Shown here in pieces: positions 22,032 through 29,612 of a stretch of 64,000 bases of DNA. The stretch's first letter is position 1; each line of letters begins with the position of its first letter. A program made the translations under genes and the position numbers. The DNA is from Nitrospirillum viridazoti (GTDB lineage Bacteria > Pseudomonadota > Alphaproteobacteria > Azospirillales > Azospirillaceae), in assembly GCF_007827975.1 (NCBI RefSeq), contig NZ_VITT01000014.1; one strand, 5' to 3'. A model generated the notes under the pieces. That model did no database searches and was not told the origin of the DNA. It saw nothing but the letters and a program-made list of their open reading frames with translations.

Positions 22032-24593
22032 ATGATCAGCCTCACCGAACTCAAGCTGGCGGCCCGGCTGGCGCGGCGCGAACTGCGCGGCGGCATCCGC
22101 GGCTTCCGCATTTTCCTCTTGTGCCTGGCCCTGGGCGTGGGCGCCATCGCCGCCGTGCAGTCGGTGGCAGGCGGCATCCAGCGGTCCCTGACCCAGGACG
22201 GCCGTGCCATCCTGGGCGGCGACGCATCGGTCCGCGTCCTCTACCGCGAGGCGACGGCGGAGCAGCGCCGGTGGCTGGAGGGCCAGGGCACCGTGGCCGT
22301 GACGGCCGACATGCGGGCCATGGCGCGCAAGGCGGCCGATACCACCGGCGGAGAAACCGGCCTGGGCGCCAGCGGCCTGGTGGAGCTGAAGGCGGTGGAC
22401 GGCCGCTACCCCCTCTATGGCCGGCTGACATTGACGGATGGCGGCAGCGACGTGCAGGGCCGCCTGGCGGCGCGCGGCGGCGTCTACGGCGCCTTCGTCG
22501 ACGACACCCTGGCCACCCGTCTGTCGCTGAAGATCGGCGACAATCTCGTCGTCGGCGACGCGACGGTGGAGGTGCGCGGCATCATCGACCATGAGCCGGA
22601 CAAGGCGGGATCGGGCAGCATCGCGCTGGGGCCCCGCCTGATGATCGCGATGGACGCCCTGCCGGCCACCGGGCTGATCCGGCCGGGCAGCCTGGTCAAC
22701 TGGTCCTACCAGTTGCGCCTGCCGGAGGGCAGGGACGCCGCCGCCTGGGCCAAGACCGTGGACCAGACCTTCCCCGACGCCGGCTGGCGGGTGCGCGACT
22801 TCCACAACGCCGCCCCGCAGCTGACCCGCTTCATCGACCGGCTGGCCCAGTTCCTGACCCTGGTGGGGCTGACGGCCCTGTTGGTGGGCGGGGTGGGCGT
22901 GGGCAACGCCGTGCGCAGCCACATGGACGCCAGCGTCCATTCCATCGCCACCCTGAAATGCCTGGGCGCGCCCGCCCGCCTGATCTTCCAGGTCTATCTG
23001 ATGCAGATCCTGGCGCTGGCCGGGCTGGGCATCGCCGCCGGCTTGGTGCTGGGCGCCGTGCTGCCGCTGGTGGCGGGTCGCGCGCTGGCGGGCCTGCTGC
23101 CCATCACGGCGGAGATCGGCGTCTATCCCGGCCGCCTGGCGCTGGCCGCCCTGTTCGGCCTCACCACGGCGCTGGTCTTTTCCCTATGGCCGCTGGGCCA
23201 GGCGCAGGGGGTGCCGGCGGCGCGGCTGTTCCGCGAGGGATCGGCCGGGCGCCGCGGCCGGCCGCCGGCCCTGGTGCTGGTGGCGCTGGCCTGGCTGGCG
23301 GCGGCCCTGGGCAGCCTGGCCGTGCTGACCTCCGTCGATCAGAAGCTGGCGGCCTTCTTCGTCATCGGGGCGGCGGCCACCCTGCTGCTGTTCCTGGGTG
23401 CAGGCACCGGCATCACCCGGCTCGCCCGCCTGCTGCCGCGCCCCCGGCGGCCGTCCCTGCGCCTGGCGCTGACCAACCTGCACCGGCCGGGCAACCTGTC
23501 GGGCATGGTCGTACTGTCGCTGGGCCTGGGCCTTACCGTGCTGGTGGCCGTGGCCCTGATCGAGGGCAACTTCCGCCGCGAGGTGGGGGAGTCCCTGCCG
23601 GCCAACGCCCCCAGCTTCTTCTTCGTCGACATCCAGCCCGACCAGCTGGACCAGTTCCGCCAGACGGTCATGGCCGTTCCCGGCGCGCACGATCTGGAAA
23701 CCACGCCCAGCTTGCGCGGCACCATCGTGCGGGTGGAGGGCAAGCCGGCGCAGGAGCAGGTGCATGATCCCGACAAGAAGTGGGTGGTGAATGGCGACCG
23801 CGGCGTGACCTACCAGGCCGCCGCCCCCGCCGGCGACAAGGTGGTGGCCGGCGCCTGGTGGCCGGCGGACTACAGCGGGCCGCCCAAGCTGGCCATCTCC
23901 AAGGACGTGGCGCAGGCCTTCGGCATCGGCCCCGGCGCCCACATGACCCTGTCCGTCCTGGGCCGCGAGATCGAGGCGGAGGTGGCGGTGGTGCGCGACC
24001 TGGACTTCACCACCCTGGGCATCAACTTCACCCTGGTGATGAGCCCCGGCGTGCTGGAGCACGCGCCACAGACGCATCTGGCAACGGTGCGGGCCCCGGC
24101 GGAGGCCGAGGCCGCCATCCAGCGCGCCGTCATCCAGGCCTTCCCCAACATCACCGCCATCCGGGTGAAGGAGGCGCTGGCCACCGTGTCCACCATCATC
24201 GTCAACATCGGCATGGCGGTGCGGGTGGTGGCGGCCGTGACCCTGGTGGCCGGCACCCTGGTGCTGGCCGGCGCCATCGCCGCCGGCCACCGCCGCCGCG
24301 TCCATGACGCCGTGGTGCTGAAGGTGCTGGGTGCGGGGCGCGCCACCATCCTGCGCACCTTCCTCATCGAATACGGCGCCCTGGGCGTGGTGACGGCCGT
24401 CATCTCCGGTGCGCTGGGCACCCTGACCGCCTGGGCAGTGCTGACTAAGGTCATGAGCATGAAGTGGGTGTTCCTGCCCCAGACCCTGGTGCTGACCGCC
24501 CTGCTGAGCACCGCCATCACGTTGGCCTTGGGGTTGGTCGCCACCTGGCGGGCGCTCAGCCAGCCGGCGGCACCGCTGCTGCGGGAGGAGTGA
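22032..24593 (+). CDS. ybbP: FtsX-family ABC permease, YbbP type
   Basis: An 853-aa inner-membrane permease with two FtsX-like halves. One transmembrane segment is near residues 24-45 ('GFRIFLLCLALGVGAIAAVQS'), then a large periplasmic domain (about 50-260), a three-segment FtsX core (about 270-400), a central hydrophobic pair (about 415-460), a second periplasmic domain, and a C-terminal FtsX core (about 720-840). Length and topology match YbbP rather than the shorter LolC/E. It acts with the upstream ATPase. The real substrate is unknown. Confidence 0.92.
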   Translation: MISLTELKLAARLARRELRGGIRGFRIFLLCLALGVGAIAAVQSVAGGIQRSLTQDGRAILGGDASVRVLYREATAEQRRWLEGQGTVAVTADMRAMARKAADTTGGETGLGASGLVELKAVDGRYPLYGRLTLTDGGSDVQGRLAARGGVYGAFVDDTLATRLSLKIGDNLVVGDATVEVRGIIDHEPDKAGSGSIALGPRLMIAMDALPATGLIRPGSLVNWSYQLRLPEGRDAAAWAKTVDQTFPDAGWRVRDFHNAAPQLTRFIDRLAQFLTLVGLTALLVGGVGVGNAVRSHMDASVHSIATLKCLGAPARLIFQVYLMQILALAGLGIAAGLVLGAVLPLVAGRALAGLLPITAEIGVYPGRLALAALFGLTTALVFSLWPLGQAQGVPAARLFREGSAGRRGRPPALVLVALAWLAAALGSLAVLTSVDQKLAAFFVIGAAATLLLFLGAGTGITRLARLLPRPRRPSLRLALTNLHRPGNLSGMVVLSLGLGLTVLVAVALIEGNFRREVGESLPANAPSFFFVDIQPDQLDQFRQTVMAVPGAHDLETTPSLRGTIVRVEGKPAQEQVHDPDKKWVVNGDRGVTYQAAAPAGDKVVAGAWWPADYSGPPKLAISKDVAQAFGIGPGAHMTLSVLGREIEAEVAVVRDLDFTTLGINFTLVMSPGVLEHAPQTHLATVRAPAEAEAAIQRAVIQAFPNITAIRVKEALATVSTIIVNIGMAVRVVAAVTLVAGTLVLAGAIAAGHRRRVHDAVVLKVLGAGRATILRTFLIEYGALGVVTAVISGALGTLTAWAVLTKVMSMKWVFLPQTLVLTALLSTAITLALGLVATWRALSQPAAPLLREE

Positions 24594-24633
24594 GGCGCTT
24601 CACGTACCTACGGATTTGTAGTAACATATTCGT

Positions 24634-24939
24634 ATGGACAGACTCTTCGAATGGGATGAGATGAAGGCGGTAAGCAATTACCGCAAGCACGGCATCGCGT
24701 TTGAAATGGCCATGCGCGCTTTCGATGATCCATTCGCCTTGATGCGACAAGACCGTATCGAAGGCGGCGAGGTGCAATGGCAGACCTTGGGCGTGGTGAC
24801 CGGACATCTGCTACCGTTGGTTGCTCACACTCTCTGGGAAGAGGATGAGCAAGGCCGGACCATCGAAGTGGTCCGCATCATTTCAGCGCGAAGAGCCACG
24901 CGAGTGGAAAGGCATCAATATGAACACGAAGACCGTTAG
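24634..24939 (+). CDS. brnT: BrnT-family ribonuclease toxin
   Basis: A 101-aa BrnT toxin (RelE-like RNase fold). The N-terminal signature 'FEWDEMKAVSNYRKHGIAFEMAMRAFDDPFAL' fits the family pattern of Trp-Asp, Asn and Lys-His-Gly, followed by 'VVRIISARRATRVERHQYE', the usual catalytic Arg/Tyr-bearing end. No Shine-Dalgarno sequence precedes the ATG. It is the first gene of a four-gene same-strand cluster and overlaps brnA by 20 nt. Confidence 0.92.
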   Translation: MDRLFEWDEMKAVSNYRKHGIAFEMAMRAFDDPFALMRQDRIEGGEVQWQTLGVVTGHLLPLVAHTLWEEDEQGRTIEVVRIISARRATRVERHQYEHEDR

Positions 24940-25228
24940 GATGCGGATGGCTGATCTTCCTCCGTTAACCGAGGAAGAAAAAGCCCAGCTACAGGCCCTG
25001 GCCGAACGGCCGGACAGCGAGATCGACACCAGCGACATCCCCGAATTGACGGAAGAGTTCTGGAAGAACGCCGTGCGTGGCCGCTTCTACAAGCCGACCA
25101 AGACGTCGACGACCGTACGGATCGATTCCGACGTGCTGGCTTGGCTGCGGTCCCAGGGCAAGGGCTACCAATCCCGGATCAATGCCATTCTGCGGCGGGA
25201 GATGTTAGCTTCCCTCAAGAACGGCTGA
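24920..25228 (+). CDS. brnA: BrnA-family antitoxin
   Basis: A 102-aa antitoxin with an acidic N-terminal half ('LTEEEKAQLQALAERPDSEIDTSDIPELTEEFWKNAVRGRFYKP') and a C-terminal ribbon-helix-helix-type DNA-binding segment ('VRIDSDVLAWLRSQGKGYQSRINAILRREM', about 66-95). BrnA binds BrnT and represses the operon. The start inside brnT gives a typical length. The next gene begins 10 nt later with a strong GAGGAGG ribosome site, so read-through into the MNT/HEPN pair is expected. Confidence 0.92.
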   Translation: MNTKTVRMRMADLPPLTEEEKAQLQALAERPDSEIDTSDIPELTEEFWKNAVRGRFYKPTKTSTTVRIDSDVLAWLRSQGKGYQSRINAILRREMLASLKNG

Positions 25229-25238
25229 GGAGGCGGCG

Positions 25239-25526
25239 ATGAATCAGGAACAGGCGGTCAGCAAGCTGCGGGCCCATGAGGCCGAACTGCACCGGGCCGG
25301 CGTGGCGCATCTGTTCCTGGTGGGTGGGCCGGCGGCGCCGGAGCGCGAAGGCGGTGTGGACCTGTTCCTGGATAGCGACAACCCGCGCTTCAGCCTGATC
25401 GAACTGGCGGACATCCAGGACAAGGTGCGCGCCATCCTGGGCCGGCAATCCGAAGTCACCACCCGCGACGGCCTACACCCCCAGTTGCGCCCGGGGATCG
25501 AGGCTGACGCCTTGCGCGTGTTCTGA
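25239..25526 (+). CDS. MNT-type nucleotidyltransferase antitoxin, motif-degraded
   Basis: A 95-aa minimal nucleotidyltransferase (MntA-like). The middle and C-terminus align with the family ('VDLFLDSDNPRFSLIELADIQDKVRAILGRQSEVTTRDGLHPQLRPGIEADALRVF'). The active-site signature GSxARG...SDxDL is replaced by 'LVGGPAAPEREGGVDLFLD', keeping only the last Asp. In MNT/HEPN systems MNT AMPylates the HEPN partner; that activity is doubtful here. It ends TGATG, overlapping the start of the next gene. Confidence 0.75.
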   Translation: MNQEQAVSKLRAHEAELHRAGVAHLFLVGGPAAPEREGGVDLFLDSDNPRFSLIELADIQDKVRAILGRQSEVTTRDGLHPQLRPGIEADALRVF

Positions 25527-25876
25527 TGATGCGGCGGAGCGTCATTCTGCGCCTGGGCGACCTGCGTGAAATCCTGGATGGGATCAGCGGCATCACCGCC
25601 GGCACCGCCTATCCGGAGTTCGCCGAAAGCTGGGGCCTGCAACGCGCGGTGGAACGATCACTGGAGATGGTGTCGGCCGCCGTCCGGCAATTGCCACCCG
25701 ACGTGAAGGCGGCGGAGCCGGACATCCCCTGGCGCCAGATCGCGGCCATGGGCCAATTGTTGCATCCCCCCGACCGCCGGGTGGCCACCCGCGTGCTGTG
25801 GAACAGCGTGCTGGAACACCTGCCCCCATTGTCGGATGCCATCGACCGCCTGATCGTGCGCGAGGAGAGCCGCTGA
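25526..25876 (+). CDS. HEPN (HepT-like) RNase partner, motif-degraded
   Basis: A 116-aa helical protein resembling HepT/DUF86: 'GLQRAVERSLEMVSAAVRQLPPDVKAAEPDIPWRQIAAMGQLLHPPDRRV...VLWNSVLEHLPPLSDAIDRLI'. The family motif R-x4-H-x-Y, needed for RNase action and for AMPylation of the Tyr, reads 'AMGQLLHPP': the His stays but the Arg and Tyr are gone. With the degraded MNT upstream it may be a dead pair or a repurposed one. Repeat R6 follows between this gene and the convergent reductase. Confidence 0.72.
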   Translation: MMRRSVILRLGDLREILDGISGITAGTAYPEFAESWGLQRAVERSLEMVSAAVRQLPPDVKAAEPDIPWRQIAAMGQLLHPPDRRVATRVLWNSVLEHLPPLSDAIDRLIVREESR

Positions 25877-25914
25877 CAACCTCTCCCTTCGCACCAATTG
25901 AAGCGAAGCGACCA

Positions 25915-26015
25915 GGCCGCGACTGCGGCCGCCGGAAGTTTCCGGGGAGCGTAGCGGATTGGAAACTGAGGATGAGCCAAGCGGGCGGACGCCCGCGCCC
26001 GGCGTTTGAGGGAAC
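25915..26015 (-). repeat. Dispersed multi-hairpin intergenic repeat, copy R6
   Basis: Copy R6, minus sense, 2 nt after the reductase stop, between convergent genes. H0 GTT/AAC arms around CTCA (26004-26015); H1 GCGGGC-GTCC-GCCCGC (25981-25996); H2 AGTTTCC/GGAAACT (25937-25967); H3 GGCCGC-AGTC-GCGGCC (25915-25930). Confidence 0.88.
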
Positions 26016-26017
26016 AC

Positions 26018-27061
26018 TTAACTGCCGGGAACACCCCGGCTGGTGGAGTACTCGAAGTGCAGCGCCTCGCCCGGGTGGACCAGCGGGTGGATGGCGTGCA
26101 CGGCCATGGCGGCCTCGGCGAAGCCGCACAGGATCAGCTTCACCTTGCCGGGGTAGGTGGCGATGTCGCCGACGGCGTAGACGCCCGGCACGTTGGTGGC
26201 CATGGTGGCCGGGTTCACCGCCACATGGTGGTGTTCCACGTTCAGGCCCCAGCTGGCGATGGGGCCCAGGTCCATGGCCAGGCCGAAGAAGGCCAGCAGG
26301 GCGTCGGCGGGCAGGGTCTTCTCCTCCCCCTCCAGCGTCGCGACCTTCACGCCGCTCAGCCGGCCGTTTTCCCCCTCAAGGCCCGCCAGCTGGTAGGGCA
26401 CGACCATGTCAATGACGCCGTCCTTGGCCAGCTGGTCCAGGCGGGCGGCGCTTTCGGGTGCCGCGCGGAACTTGGCCCGGCGGTGCACCACCATGACCCG
26501 CTCCGCCACCTCGGACAGCGAGATGGCCCAATCCACGGCGCTGTCGCCGCCGCCGGCGATGACCACGCGCTTGCCCGCGAAATCCTGGCGGCGGCGCACC
26601 AGATAGTGCACCGACTTGCCCTCATACTCGCCCAGGCCGTCCAACGGCGGCTTGTTGGGGCCGAAGGCGCCGCAGCCGGCGGCGACCAGCACGGCGCGGC
26701 AGTCGATGGTGGTGCCCTTGTCGGTGCCCACCAGCCAGCGGCCATCCTTGCCCGGCGTCAGGGTCGTGACCTGCTGGCCCAGATGGTAGTTGGGCTTGAA
26801 GGGGGCGGCCTGTTCGGCCAACCGGTCGATCAGGGTGGCGGCCTCCACCTGCGGATAGCCCGGGATGTCGTAGATGGGCTTTTCGGGATAGAGGGCGGTG
26901 CACTGGCCGCCCACCATGTCCAGCGCGTCGACCACGTGGCAGTCCAGCTTCAGCATGCCGCATTCGAAGATGGCGAACAGGCCCACGGGGCCGGCGCCGA
27001 TGATGCAGACGTCGGTGCGGTGGACGCCGCCGGGGGCGATGGTCTCAAGCTGGCTGGACAT
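26018..27061 (-). CDS. Ferredoxin-NADP reductase, thioredoxin-reductase-like type
   Basis: A 347-aa two-Rossmann flavoprotein. The FAD motif is 'VCIIGAGPVGLFAIFECGML' (about 18-37), the NADPH motif 'VVIAGGGDSAVDWAISL', and the FAD-closing motif 'GVYAVGDIATYPGK'. It lacks the CxxC of thioredoxin reductase, which marks the YumC-type ferredoxin/flavodoxin-NADP+ reductases. It moves electrons between NADPH and ferredoxin or flavodoxin. It is divergent from tsaE, with 225 nt between the starts; I see no clear operator there. Confidence 0.9.
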   Translation of the reverse strand: MSSQLETIAPGGVHRTDVCIIGAGPVGLFAIFECGMLKLDCHVVDALDMVGGQCTALYPEKPIYDIPGYPQVEAATLIDRLAEQAAPFKPNYHLGQQVTTLTPGKDGRWLVGTDKGTTIDCRAVLVAAGCGAFGPNKPPLDGLGEYEGKSVHYLVRRRQDFAGKRVVIAGGGDSAVDWAISLSEVAERVMVVHRRAKFRAAPESAARLDQLAKDGVIDMVVPYQLAGLEGENGRLSGVKVATLEGEEKTLPADALLAFFGLAMDLGPIASWGLNVEHHHVAVNPATMATNVPGVYAVGDIATYPGKVKLILCGFAEAAMAVHAIHPLVHPGEALHFEYSTSRGVPGS

Positions 27062-27286
27062 GGGTCTGGTCTACTCCTGGCACGGCACGCGGGGACCGGC
27101 GGCGAAGGGCGTGTCCAAAGGGGTACGCACGGCCGGTCGGCGGTTCGGGTTGCTTTCATCACGCGAATTGATGCGCTAATCAACTGCCCAGTTTGCGGGG
27201 TGCGCCCCGCCTGGATGCTTGCTCCGGTAACCTACGCCGCCGCAGTATCCGCCGTCGGCCCCCGCCATCCCACCCTCAGGAGCCCC

Positions 27287-27781
27287 ATGCCCCACGCGCT
27301 GACATTGGATCTGGCTGATGAGCAGGCGACGGCCGACCTGGCGGCGCGGCTGGGCCGCCTGTTGCGGCCGGGCGACGTGGTGGCCCTGTCGGGTGACCTG
27401 GGGGCGGGCAAGTCCGCCTTCGCCCGCCACCTGATCCGTAGCCTGGGCGATGCCGAGGAAGAGGTGCCCAGCCCCACCTTCACCCTGGTGCAGACCTATG
27501 ACCTGCCCGGCTTCCCCCTGTGGCATTTCGACCTCTACCGCCTGACAGAACCGGATGAGGCGCTGGAACTGGGGTGGGAGGAGGTTATTCATGAGGGCGT
27601 GGCGCTGGTGGAGTGGCCGGTGCGCTTGGGCGCGCTGCTGCCCGCCAACCGGCTTGACCTGGACCTTGCCATCACCGGGCCCGAAAGCCGGCGCGCCACC
27701 CTGACGGCTCACGGCGCCTGGGCCCGCCGCCTGGATACCCCTGATTGGGCCCCCGAGACTGGGAAAGCTTCTGAGCCATGA
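27287..27781 (+). CDS. tsaE: tRNA t6A biosynthesis ATPase TsaE
   Basis: A 164-aa TsaE/YjeE ATPase. Walker A is 'VVALSGDLGAGKSAFARHLIRSLG' (about 31-54); 'VPSPTFTLVQTYDL' and 'FPLWHFDLYRL' are family hallmarks, and 'VALVEWPVRLGALLP' follows. It works with TsaB/TsaD to make t6A at tRNA position 37. ATG 27287 has AGGAG 5 nt upstream. It overlaps the next gene by 4 nt (ATGA). The order TsaE-AmgK-MurU-AddB-AddA is frequent in Alphaproteobacteria. Confidence 0.95.
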   Translation: MPHALTLDLADEQATADLAARLGRLLRPGDVVALSGDLGAGKSAFARHLIRSLGDAEEEVPSPTFTLVQTYDLPGFPLWHFDLYRLTEPDEALELGWEEVIHEGVALVEWPVRLGALLPANRLDLDLAITGPESRRATLTAHGAWARRLDTPDWAPETGKASEP

Positions 27782-28806
27782 GACGCGACACCCCGCCCCG
27801 TGAGACCGTCATCCGCCGCTTCCTGGACCAGGCCGGCTGGGGTGCCGCCCGGCGCCAGCCCATGGGCGCCGACTGGTCGGCCCGCCGCTATGAGCGCCTA
27901 ACCCTTAACGGCGCCACCGCCATCCTGATGGATTGCCGGGACGAGGTGGCGGCCAGCCAGGTGCCGCCCTTCGTCCAGATCGCCGGCCTGCTGCGCGATT
28001 GCGCCCTGTCGGCCCCCCTCATCCTGGCGGGGGATGAGCCGCAGGGCCTTTTGCTGATCGAGGATTTCGGCGGCGACGACTACGCCCGCCTGTTGGACAG
28101 CGGGGAAGAGCCGTGGCAGCCGCTGTACGAGGTGGCGACCGACGTGCTGGTCACCCTGCACCAGCGTTTCGTGCCGGCCTCCGCCCCCGACCTGTCGCGC
28201 TATGACGTCGGCCTGTTCCGTGACCAGGTCATGCTGTTCGCCGATGCCTTCGCGCCCGTGGTGCGCGGCCGTGCCCTGCCGGCCGGCGCCTGGGACGAGC
28301 TGGCCGAGGCGTGGGAGGGGGTGCTGCCCACCGCCCTGTCCCTGCCGCCCACCCTGCTGCTGCGCGACTACCACCCCGGCAACCTCATGCGCCTGAAGGG
28401 CCGCGCCGGCGTGGCGGCCTGCGGCCTGCTGGATTTCCAGGATGGCGGCATCGGCCCCCGCGCCTACGATCTGGTGTCGTTGCTGGAGGACGCGCGGCGC
28501 GACGTGCCGGAGGAGTTGCGCCAGGCCATGACCCTGCGCTACCTGGCAGCCTTCCCCGACATCGACCAGGGGGCCTTCAGGGCGTCCGCCGCCATCCTGG
28601 GCGCCGTGCGCCACGCCCGCATCCTGGGCCGGGTGGCGCAACTGATCCAGGCCACCACCGGCGCGCCGCAGCTGTCCTTCCTGCCCCGGGTGTGGGGCCA
28701 GTTCACCGGCGCCATCCGCCACCCCGCCTTGTCGCCGATTGCCCACTGGGTGGAACGCCACCTGCCCGCTAACCTTGACGCCGATACCATCGTCCGGAGT
28801 TTCTGA
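27778..28806 (+). CDS. amgK: N-acetylmuramate/N-acetylglucosamine kinase AmgK
   Basis: A 342-aa aminoglycoside-phosphotransferase-fold kinase. The catalytic loop is 'LLLRDYHPGNLM' (about 199-210) and the metal-binding segment 'GLLDFQDGGIGPRAYDLVSLLEDA'. Together with the adjacent sugar-1-phosphate nucleotidyltransferase this matches the AmgK-MurU peptidoglycan recycling pair, which makes UDP-MurNAc from recovered MurNAc and bypasses de novo synthesis (the fosfomycin-sensitive MurA step). The identity rests on the fold motifs and the MurU partner. Confidence 0.85.
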   Translation: MRRDTPPRETVIRRFLDQAGWGAARRQPMGADWSARRYERLTLNGATAILMDCRDEVAASQVPPFVQIAGLLRDCALSAPLILAGDEPQGLLLIEDFGGDDYARLLDSGEEPWQPLYEVATDVLVTLHQRFVPASAPDLSRYDVGLFRDQVMLFADAFAPVVRGRALPAGAWDELAEAWEGVLPTALSLPPTLLLRDYHPGNLMRLKGRAGVAACGLLDFQDGGIGPRAYDLVSLLEDARRDVPEELRQAMTLRYLAAFPDIDQGAFRASAAILGAVRHARILGRVAQLIQATTGAPQLSFLPRVWGQFTGAIRHPALSPIAHWVERHLPANLDADTIVRSF

Positions 28807-28810
28807 CGCG

Positions 28811-29608
28811 ATGTCCGCCTCTGCCGCCGCCGTTGCCAACCCCGCCCCCACCGCCTCCGTCCCCCACACCGCCATGGTGCTGGCCGCCGGCCTGGGCCTG
28901 CGCATGCGCCCGCTGACCCTGACGCGGCCCAAGCCGCTGGTGGAGGTGGGCGGCGCCCCGCTGCTGGACCACGCCCTGAACCGGCTGGCCGAAAGCGGCG
29001 TGGAACGCGCGGTGGTGAACACTCATCACCTGGGCGCCATGATCGAAAGCCATCTGGCCGGCCGGTCCAGCCCCACCATCACCCTGTCGCCCGAAGCGGA
29101 CCTGCTGGAGACGGGCGGCGGCGTGCGCCACGCCCTGCCCCACCTGGGCGCCGACCCCATCTTCGTCGTCAACGCCGACATCCTGTGGCTGGACGGGCCC
29201 ATCCCGGCGCTGAAGCGGCTGGCCGCCACCTGGGACCCGGCGGTCATGGACGTGCTGCTGATGATGATGCCCACGGTGGCCGCCGTCGGCTATGACGGCC
29301 CCGGCGATTACCACATGGAAGCCGACGGCCGCCTGCGCTATCGCGCCGAGGGCGAACTGGCGCCCTTCGTCTTCGCCGGCGTCCACATCGTGAAGCCTGA
29401 GCTGTACCACGCCATCACCGAGAACCGTTTCTCCAACCTCAGGCTCTGGCAACAGGCGGAGGAGGCGGGGCGCCTCTACGGCATGCGCCACGACGGCGTC
29501 TGGTTCCATGTCGGCACGCCCGACGCGGTGGAGGAGGTGAACACCCTGCTGGGCCACCCCATCCTGCACGACGCCAAGCTGAGCCAGCCGCGCAAGGCCG
29601 AGCCCTGA
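28811..29608 (+). CDS. murU: N-acetylmuramate-1-phosphate uridylyltransferase MurU
   Basis: A 265-aa nucleotidyltransferase. The N-terminal signature 'MVLAAGLGLRMRPLTLTRPKPLVEVGGAPLLDHAL' (about 22-56) carries the NTP-binding GxGxRxxP-type loop and Lys, followed by 'IFVVNADILWLDG' with the metal-binding Asp. It would convert MurNAc-1-phosphate to UDP-MurNAc downstream of AmgK, which ends 4 nt before it. A role with another sugar is possible. Confidence 0.85.
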   Translation: MSASAAAVANPAPTASVPHTAMVLAAGLGLRMRPLTLTRPKPLVEVGGAPLLDHALNRLAESGVERAVVNTHHLGAMIESHLAGRSSPTITLSPEADLLETGGGVRHALPHLGADPIFVVNADILWLDGPIPALKRLAATWDPAVMDVLLMMMPTVAAVGYDGPGDYHMEADGRLRYRAEGELAPFVFAGVHIVKPELYHAITENRFSNLRLWQQAEEAGRLYGMRHDGVWFHVGTPDAVEEVNTLLGHPILHDAKLSQPRKAEP

Positions 29609-29612
29609 CCCG

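Noticed and set aside
26006..27286. A long in-frame extension of tsaE to the left
   Set aside because: The extension is antisense to the ferredoxin-NADP reductase and Gly/His/Val-rich. ATG 27287 has an AGGAG site and gives the normal TsaE length.
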